NCBI GenBank assembly: GCA_017618435.1 | Contig: JAFZUH010000140.1 | Span: forward strand, 1-8,984 | Length of the DNA: 8,984 bases | From: Bacteroidales bacterium | GTDB taxonomy: Bacteria > Bacteroidota > Bacteroidia > Bacteroidales > WCHB1-69 | Direction: 5' to 3' | Part shown: positions 1 to 4,083 of the stretch, piece after piece | How positions within the stretch are numbered: the stretch's first letter is position 1 | How the letters are laid out: the number at the start of each line of letters is the position of its first letter | The notes under the pieces: model-generated | What the model saw: the letters and a program-made list of their open reading frames with translations, nothing else | What the model was told of the DNA's origin: nothing | The model's database searches: none | Translations under genes and position numbers: made by a program

Positions 1-102
1 AATCAAGCACTTACGTTTTTCAAGGGCAAAAAACGGCATTTTTTTGCAAAAATCGGTATTTTTCGCAAGTTTCAAAAGGCTATTTTTTTCAAAAATCCTC
101 AT
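1..102 (-). CDS. Start of an unidentified gene leaving the left edge
   Basis: An open frame of 34 codons begins with ATG at 102 and runs off the window without a stop. It starts MRIFEKNSLLKLAKN and is rich in Lys, Phe and Leu. A TAA lies in frame two codons upstream, so this ATG is the earliest possible start. The leader just before it is purine-rich (GGAAAGAAGAAGAG on the minus strand), and a good -7 box lies about 70 bp upstream at 170-179. No family is recognisable from so short a piece. The DNA here contains four similar units of the form CAAAAnnCGGnATTTTT at about 27, 47, 73 and 90. The open frame could therefore be a by-product of low-complexity sequence. The promoter is the main reason to believe in it. 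Confidence 0.4.
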   Translation of the reverse strand, partial: MRIFEKNSLLKLAKNTDFCKKMPFFALEKRKCLI

Positions 103-131
103 TTTTTATATTTTTTCTCTTCTTCTTTCCT

Positions 132-152
132 TTCCGCTCAATCGTAGCGGAA
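132..152. repeat. Short inverted repeat (hairpin)
   Basis: TTCCGCT, seven bases, then AGCGGAA: a perfect 7 bp stem in the 5' flank of the left-edge gene, between its promoter at 170-179 and its start at 102. On the minus strand it would sit in the transcribed leader and could fold in the RNA. No T-run follows on either strand, so I do not call it a terminator. Confidence 0.45.
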
Positions 153-169
153 TATTATATCACTAAACG

Positions 170-179
170 TGCAAAAGTA
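170..179 (-). promoter_or_regulatory. Bacteroidetes-type -7 promoter element for the left-edge gene
   Basis: On the minus strand this reads TACTTTTGCA, matching TAnnTTTG plus the CA seen at every other promoter in the window. No TTTG is seen at the expected -33 distance. A transcript would begin near 163-166 and have a leader of about 60 bases before the ATG at 102. Confidence 0.5.
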
Positions 180-281
180 TCTATTTTTTTAATATGTTTT
201 TCGTTTTTACATGAAAAAAAATTTTTAGGTTACCGCTTAAGCGGGGGGAACGGGTGCAAGTGTGTGTCCCTATAAAATTAT

Positions 282-461
282 CAATGCTCCCCTCTCCACA
301 TTGGAGAGGGGCTGGGGGTGAGGGCACTAAAAGTGCGGGTTAGAAATAATTCCATAATTGTAAGGACACATTGAATGTGTCCGTTTTATCAACCTTTCTT
401 TAATAACTCCTACCAGTCGAACGCATGCAGTGCGTCCCTACAATATATTATTTCTCAATTT
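282..461. repeat. Composite hairpin repeat, copy 1 (about 180 bp)
   Basis: This aligns with 1110-1290 in the same orientation over its whole length, with about a dozen mismatches and one single-base gap by eye. It holds three hairpins in order: 289-311 (arms CCCCTCTCC and GGAGAGGGG, loop ACATT), 364-382 (GGACACATTGAATGTGTCC) and 419-437 (arms around ACGCA/TGCGT; one outer pair is broken here but intact in copy 2). It ends CAATTT three bases beyond the stop codon of the YoeB-like toxin. No open frame covers it, so it is a non-coding interspersed element. I see no transposase and no clear terminal inverted repeats. Confidence 0.85.
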
Positions 462-464
462 TTC

Positions 465-734
465 TTATCTTTTATAATGCCCTCTCATGGAAAGCACCAA
501 CACTAAAACAAATTGTTCGTGTATTTCATAGATAAGCCTGTCTTTTTTATTGATTCTTCTGGACCAGCATCCCGAATAATTGCCCGTAAGTTGTTCGGGT
601 TTTCCTGTCCCTGTTGTAGGGTGTATCGCAATTTCTTCTAATAGTTTTTGTATCTTTTTGCGGGAAGAAATGTCCCCATTTTCTTTCCACCACTTCAAGT
701 CTTTCTGTGCTTCAGGAGAAAAGGCTATTTCCAT
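465..734 (-). CDS. yoeB: YoeB/Txe-family toxin (ribosome-dependent mRNA endonuclease)
   Basis: This 89-residue protein is the usual length for YoeB. It shows the family layout: an N-terminal FSPEAQKDLKWW, then EQLTGNYSGCWSRRI, KKDRLIYEI, and a C-terminal SMRGHYKR. Likely catalytic residues are Glu47, Arg66, His86 and Tyr87, matching the E/R/H/Y set of YoeB. Proteins of this family bind the ribosomal A site and cut mRNA when released from their antitoxin. The ATG at 734 overlaps the end of the upstream antitoxin gene by 10 bases, the usual antitoxin-first arrangement with translational coupling. All catalytic positions are present, so the toxin looks active. The stop lies three bases from repeat copy 1. 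Confidence 0.93.
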   Translation of the reverse strand: MEIAFSPEAQKDLKWWKENGDISSRKKIQKLLEEIAIHPTTGTGKPEQLTGNYSGCWSRRINKKDRLIYEIHEQFVLVLVLSMRGHYKR

Positions 735-925
735 ATATCAGAAACATTTATAATCTTGTAATTCCCATTCACAAAATCCTTACGGCCTTTTTCTATTTTT
801 TTTAACATTTCAGGGTCGTATTCTTCATTTTCTGAAACCTCACAAGATATTTTCAAGGCTTTCAACAAAGCCATAACAGCCTCATATTGCACCTTCGTTT
901 TTGTCCGTAATGTAATCGTTGCCAT
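725..925 (-). CDS. Antitoxin partner of the YoeB-like toxin (DUF2683-like)
   Basis: This 66-residue protein precedes and overlaps the toxin gene by 10 bp, the position expected of the antitoxin. It does not look like YefM/Phd. The N-terminus (MATITLRTKTKVQYEAVMALLKAL) suggests a short beta strand plus helix that may dimerise. The C-terminal part, EEYDPEMLKKIEKG through VSDIWK, resembles the tail of small Bacteroidetes proteins annotated as DUF2683 that accompany YoeB/RelE toxins. By analogy that acidic and amphipathic tail should wrap the toxin and mask its active site. The family name is from memory and not searched. The start at 925 is supported by a -7 box about 30 bp upstream. Autoregulation by the complex is likely, but no clear operator is seen next to the promoter. 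Confidence 0.8.
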   Translation of the reverse strand: MATITLRTKTKVQYEAVMALLKALKISCEVSENEEYDPEMLKKIEKGRKDFVNGNYKIINVSDIWK

Positions 926-953
926 AAAACCTTTCCTTACGTGTGTTTATATT

Positions 954-963
954 TGCAAAGATA
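954..963 (-). promoter_or_regulatory. -7 promoter element of the toxin-antitoxin operon
   Basis: On the minus strand this reads TATCTTTGCA, a full match to TAnnTTTG. The 14-mer TTTGTATCTTTGCA here (954-967) is identical to that at the ATPase promoter (7742-7755). Transcription would start around 947-949, leaving a leader of about 23 bases before the ATG at 925. No well-spaced TTTG for -33 is visible. Confidence 0.65.
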
Positions 964-1088
964 CAAATTATTTTTCATTTATTTTTTAATATCAATAAAA
1001 AAATCCCATTTTTTCAACTCCACCACCAACCTTGCAGTGGCACTGCTTGTATCCCTGCAAAACAAATACGGCTACCGTAATACGACAG

Positions 1089-1109
1089 CCCTACAATATA
1101 TTATTTCTC
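1089..1109. repeat. Fragment of the composite repeat's 3' end
   Basis: The bases CCCTACAATATATTATTTCT and the following C match the 3' part of both full copies (436-456 and 1265-1285). Here they directly abut the 5' end of copy 2. This looks like the remnant of a third unit in head-to-tail order. A weaker counterpart precedes copy 1 at 262-281. Confidence 0.65.
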
Positions 1110-1290
1110 CAATGCTCCCCTCTCCACATTGGAGAGGGGTCGGGGGTGAGGGCAATAAAAATGCGGTTTAGAAATAATTCCTTAATTGTAAGGACACATT
1201 GAATGTGTCCGTTTTTATAACACTTTCTTTGATAACCCCTACCAGTCGGACGCATGCAGTGCGTCCCTACAATATATTATTTCTCAATTT
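1110..1290. repeat. Composite hairpin repeat, copy 2 (about 181 bp)
   Basis: This is a direct repeat of 282-461 at an offset of 828-829 bp. Hairpins lie at 1117-1139 (CCCCTCTCC/GGAGAGGGG), 1192-1210 (GGACACATTGAATGTGTCC) and 1248-1266 (GGACGCATGCAGTGCGTCC). All three stems are perfect in this copy. The second hairpin is followed by GTTTTTAT on the plus strand and could act as a terminator there, although no plus-strand gene precedes it. The two copies bracket the toxin-antitoxin operon. Confidence 0.85.
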
Positions 1291-1319
1291 GCAACTGAAA
1301 TATTTTATGTATTTTTGCA
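1288..1319 (+). promoter_or_regulatory. Promoter of the omega-amidase gene
   Basis: TTTG at 1288-1291 and TATTTTTG at 1310-1317 form a -33/-7 pair separated by 18 bp, followed by CA. Transcription would start near 1323-1325, giving a leader of only about 17 bases before the ATG at 1341. The TTT of the -33 box consists of the last three bases of repeat copy 2. Confidence 0.6.
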
Positions 1320-1340
1320 AAAAGTTTTTTAACAACAGCC

Positions 1341-2126
1341 ATGCACGAATTGTATAAAATATGTCTTGTCCAAGCAGATGTGGATTTTAAGGATATACAA
1401 AAAAACCTCAACAACTATCGGACTTTGTTGCAACCCATAAATCAACAACCCGATTTGATAGTTTTTCCGGAAATGTTTTCTTGCGGTTTTTCCGATATTT
1501 TACCCGACATTGTATCTGATATTCAAGACAAAAGCCTTGATTTTCTGAAAGAAATCAGTCAAACCTACAATTGCTCTGTTGTTGCAACTATGCCCATACA
1601 AGAAAACGACAAGATTTTCAACCGCTTGTTTTGGATTGACAACACCCGAATATTATTGGAGTACAACAAAAGCCATTTGTTTTTCGGTGTTGAAAAACAA
1701 TGTTTTACCAAAGGTCTGTCGCGACAGACCTGTCAGCACAAAACATGGAATTTTCTGCCCCTCACCTGCTACGATATGCGTTTCCCGCAATGGTGCAGAA
1801 ACCAATGGAATGAAAGCACACAAAAAATGTTATATGATTGTTTGATTTTTTCCACCAATTTTCCATCGGCACGCTCTAAAGTTTTTGACATTTTATCCTC
1901 AGCAAGAGCCATTGAAAATCAGTCGTTTGTAATATCCGTCAATCGTGTTGGATTAGATGGGTTCGGTGTGGCTCACAATGGAAAAAGCAAAATTATAGAC
2001 CCCTCCGGCAGAATATTGGCAGAAATGCCTGCAAACGAGCAGGGTATTTTGGAATACACTTTGGACAAAGACCATTTAGAGCGTTTCAGAAACCTTGTTC
2101 CGATTTACAAAGATTGGGACAAGTAA
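1341..2126 (+). CDS. Nitrilase-superfamily omega-amidase (YafV type)
   Basis: This 261-residue cytoplasmic hydrolase has the Glu-Lys-Cys triad of the nitrilase superfamily: Glu44 in VFPEMFSCGF, Lys110 in EYNKSHLF and Cys143 in TCYDMRFPQW. A second glutamate, Glu118, follows the lysine as in E. coli YafV. The sequences around the triad (PEMF..GF, K.HLF...E, CYD.RFP.W.RN) are those of the omega-amidase branch. That branch hydrolyses 2-oxoglutaramate or 2-oxosuccinamate, the waste amides of glutamine- and asparagine-dependent transaminases, including the last step of methionine salvage. Length is normal and nothing is missing. It is transcribed alone. Its last 17 codons overlap the tail of the convergent ResB-like gene. 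A perfect 20 bp palindrome lies inside the coding region at 1712-1731 without changing the spacing between the conserved Gly125 and Cys143. The substrate is inferred from the family. Confidence 0.9.
   Translation: MHELYKICLVQADVDFKDIQKNLNNYRTLLQPINQQPDLIVFPEMFSCGFSDILPDIVSDIQDKSLDFLKEISQTYNCSVVATMPIQENDKIFNRLFWIDNTRILLEYNKSHLFFGVEKQCFTKGLSRQTCQHKTWNFLPLTCYDMRFPQWCRNQWNESTQKMLYDCLIFSTNFPSARSKVFDILSSARAIENQSFVISVNRVGLDGFGVAHNGKSKIIDPSGRILAEMPANEQGILEYTLDKDHLERFRNLVPIYKDWDK
1712..1731. repeat. Perfect 20 bp palindrome inside the omega-amidase gene
   Basis: The half site AGGTCTGTCG is followed directly by its exact reverse complement. It encodes residues around Gly125-Thr130, just before the catalytic Cys143. 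It is more GC-rich than the surrounding gene. No second copy is seen in the window. Confidence 0.8.
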
Positions 2127-2912
2127 TAGATTTACAATTATTTGTAGAAAAACAAAAGCCACTCCTATTTTAAAAGTCCGTTTCCAAATATCATACACAA
2201 AACATAAATCCACCCACGATTTCTTTTTAGAGGCATCACACGATTTTAACAAAATATCCCAACCTTTGTAATGAAACGGGTAATTGGCTTTGATTTGAGC
2301 ATTTACCGTGTCTTCCCCGACTATTTGTAAAGTTATTGTCGGGTTATTCTTTTCAAAACCAACATCTTGCAAAGCAATAGAGTCTCCTCCTCGCAAAAAA
2401 ACAATCGCTTGCCTGCCAACCGTCAGTTCCTTTTGAACAATGTCATTGTTTCCCCACTGCACATAAAAAATAATGAATATCTGTCCGATATATAAAAAAA
2501 CTTGCCTAATCCACACTTGCGGAGCCTGACAAAAAGCATTTGCCAATCTGACAGTCAAGCCTATAACAAAAAAGGCGGATAAAAAGAAGGTACCCCAATA
2601 GGCGTTCCATTGTTTTATGCTGCCAATAGCATTACAACTTATCTGTTTGGGGAAAAACAAAAGTATCAATATGATAAAAAAATAGTACAAACAACCTATT
2701 GATAAAAATCGTTCGTTCAAAAAGAAACGGACAAATGGTGTTTTACGTGCAAAAACAAATATACCAATGCCCGCAAACAACAAAAACAATATCAATAGTC
2801 CGTTAAACGGATATTGAACGGAAGAAGGCAGAACGGCAACATAAAAATGCAACAGCCAAGCAATCAATATAATTGCAAGAAAGAAAAGACAAGTAAAAAG
2901 TATTTTTTTCAT
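2076..2912 (-). CDS. ResB-like membrane protein (cytochrome c biogenesis family, tentative)
   Basis: This 278-residue integral membrane protein has about six membrane segments: near 3-25, 34-56, 69-90, 104-127, 133-153 and 246-270. An extracytoplasmic domain lies between the last two. That domain contains IKANYPFHYKGWDILLKSCD (207-226), which resembles the ResB/Ccs1 signature of an asparagine-proline pair followed by a Tyr-Lys-Gly motif and a Tyr/Asp end. ResB works with CcsA to carry haem across the membrane and attach it to c-type cytochromes. The protein is shorter than typical ResB, and no CcsA partner is in view, so the name is provisional. It is the last gene of the operon, 16 bp after nspC. 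Its final 16 codons and stop overlap the omega-amidase on the other strand. Confidence 0.55.
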   Translation of the reverse strand: MKKILFTCLFFLAIILIAWLLHFYVAVLPSSVQYPFNGLLILFLLFAGIGIFVFARKTPFVRFFLNERFLSIGCLYYFFIILILLFFPKQISCNAIGSIKQWNAYWGTFFLSAFFVIGLTVRLANAFCQAPQVWIRQVFLYIGQIFIIFYVQWGNNDIVQKELTVGRQAIVFLRGGDSIALQDVGFEKNNPTITLQIVGEDTVNAQIKANYPFHYKGWDILLKSCDASKKKSWVDLCFVYDIWKRTFKIGVAFVFLQIIVNLLLVPIFVNRNKVSETL

Positions 2913-2928
2913 ATTTTTTTTATAAAAA

Positions 2929-4077
2929 TCACGACAATTTGGCTTTATAATCTTCGTATGTAAATTGTTTTAAGATAACAAAATCATCGTTTTTTGTCCA
3001 TACGGCAATATGCGGATGTTGCACCCCATTAAAGAAAGTGGTTTTTACCATAGTATAATGTATCATATCATCAAAAACCACTTTTTCACCTATTTCCAAT
3101 GGTTCGGGAAAAGCATAATCGCCCATTCCGATAAAATCGCCGGCCAAACAGGAATTTCCCCCCATACGATAAATATATTTATCACCTTTTTGGGCATCTT
3201 TGGCACCTAAAATTACGGGTTTGTACGGCATTTCCAAACAATCGGGCATGTGGCAGGCAAAAGAAGTGTCCAACATGGCAATATGAAAGTCCTTACAAGG
3301 AATAATATCCTGCACTTGGGCGACCAAAACACCCGTTTGCCAACCGACAGCCTCGCCGGGTTCCAAAATCACCTCTTCCAAATTAGGGTATCTTTGACGG
3401 AATTTTTTCAATACATCTATCAGATGTTCAACATTATAACCTTCTTTTGTTATTAAATGCCCCCCACCCATATTGAGCCATTTGACCTGACGAATCAAGT
3501 CGGAAAATTTATTTTCCACAGCCTGCAATGTTCTTTCCAAAGTATAACTGTCGTTTTCGCAAAGCAAATGGAAATGCAGCCCTTCAATATTTTGCGGCAA
3601 TGTATCTCCTAAAAACTCCCTTTTTATCCCCAGTCTGGAACCTTCAATGGCCGGATTGTACAAATCGGTTTCTATTTCTGAATATTCCGGATTGATTCTC
3701 AAACCCAAAGAAACTTTTTTGCCCACCTGCTCATATATCGGCAAGAGAGAATGATATTGTGTCAAAGAATTAAACGTGAGATGAGAACTCATGGCAAGCA
3801 AGGCACGGAAATCATCTTCCTTATACACAGGGCAGTAGGTGTGTGCCTCGCAATTCATTTCTTCATTGATGAGCCTCGCTTCATTGACAGAACTTGCTGT
3901 TGCCCCGCTAAGGTATTGTTTCACAAGAGGGAAAGCAGCCCAAAAAGCAAAACCCTTTAAAGCACAGATAATTTTTACTCCTGCTTCTTCTTCAACAAGA
4001 TGCAATATCTGCAAATTAGCCTCCAAGGCTTCTTCGTTTAAAACAAAACATGGTGTCGGAATCTGCTCAAAATTCAT
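2929..4077 (-). CDS. nspC: Carboxynorspermidine/carboxyspermidine decarboxylase
   Basis: This 382-residue cytoplasmic enzyme uses pyridoxal phosphate and has the fold type III (alanine racemase/ODC) layout. The PLP lysine is Lys41 in CALKGFA. Other landmarks are HFHLLCEND (168-176), MGGGH (203-207), the phosphate loop EPGEAVGW (239-246), DTSFACHMPDCLEMPY (270-285) and GGNSCLAGD (306-314), where Cys310 is the acid in the partner active site. These match NspC closely and separate it from LysA and ODC. It removes CO2 from carboxynorspermidine or carboxyspermidine to give norspermidine or spermidine, the last step of the aspartate-semialdehyde route found in gut Bacteroidetes. The partner dehydrogenase (CANSDH/CASDH) is not in the window. 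The start at 4077 lies 6 bp after the dipeptidyl peptidase stop, with an AGG shortly upstream, so translation is probably coupled. Confidence 0.95.
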   Translation of the reverse strand: MNFEQIPTPCFVLNEEALEANLQILHLVEEEAGVKIICALKGFAFWAAFPLVKQYLSGATASSVNEARLINEEMNCEAHTYCPVYKEDDFRALLAMSSHLTFNSLTQYHSLLPIYEQVGKKVSLGLRINPEYSEIETDLYNPAIEGSRLGIKREFLGDTLPQNIEGLHFHLLCENDSYTLERTLQAVENKFSDLIRQVKWLNMGGGHLITKEGYNVEHLIDVLKKFRQRYPNLEEVILEPGEAVGWQTGVLVAQVQDIIPCKDFHIAMLDTSFACHMPDCLEMPYKPVILGAKDAQKGDKYIYRMGGNSCLAGDFIGMGDYAFPEPLEIGEKVVFDDMIHYTMVKTTFFNGVQHPHIAVWTKNDDFVILKQFTYEDYKAKLS

Positions 4078-4083
4078 TGCCTG

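Larger units (their letters stand above)
103..464. other. Intergenic region with hairpins and the first repeat copy
   Basis: No gene is seen in this 362 bp stretch. It holds an inverted repeat at 132-152 (arms TTCCGCT and AGCGGAA around a 7-base loop), a -7 promoter element at 170-179, a perfect 12 bp palindrome CCGCTTAAGCGG at 233-244 and repeat copy 1 at 282-461. Bases 262-281 (GTGTGTCCCTATAAAATTAT) look like a decayed version of the repeat's own 3' end. The rest is A/T-tract sequence. Confidence 0.6.
926..1340. other. Intergenic region: promoters back to back and a chain of hairpin elements
   Basis: No gene is supported here. From left to right it holds the minus-strand toxin-antitoxin promoter (954-963), an A/T-rich stretch, and a 13 bp dyad at 1034-1046 (GCAGTG, G, CACTGC). 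These are followed by a dyad at 1067-1079 (TACGG, CTA, CCGTA), a 21 bp fragment at 1089-1109 identical to the 3' part of the composite repeat, complete repeat copy 2 (1110-1290), and the plus-strand promoter of the omega-amidase (1310-1319). Bases 1021-1290 are richer in G and C than the flanks. Confidence 0.6.

Noticed and set aside
282..461. Insertion sequence
   Set aside because: No transposase, no terminal inverted repeats and no target duplication are visible. A non-coding interspersed element fits better.
941..1171. Plus-strand open frame of 76 codons upstream of the omega-amidase
   Set aside because: It runs across the antitoxin promoter, short dyads and into repeat copy 2. The composition is that of translated repeats (PSPHWRGVGGEG), with no family resemblance and no promoter.
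282..1290. CRISPR array
   Set aside because: There are only two long repeats 828 bp apart with genes between them, no short regularly spaced repeat-spacer pattern and no cas gene.
1579..1845. Plus-strand 88-codon frame inside the omega-amidase
   Set aside because: It is an overlapping frame of a gene with a complete catalytic triad.
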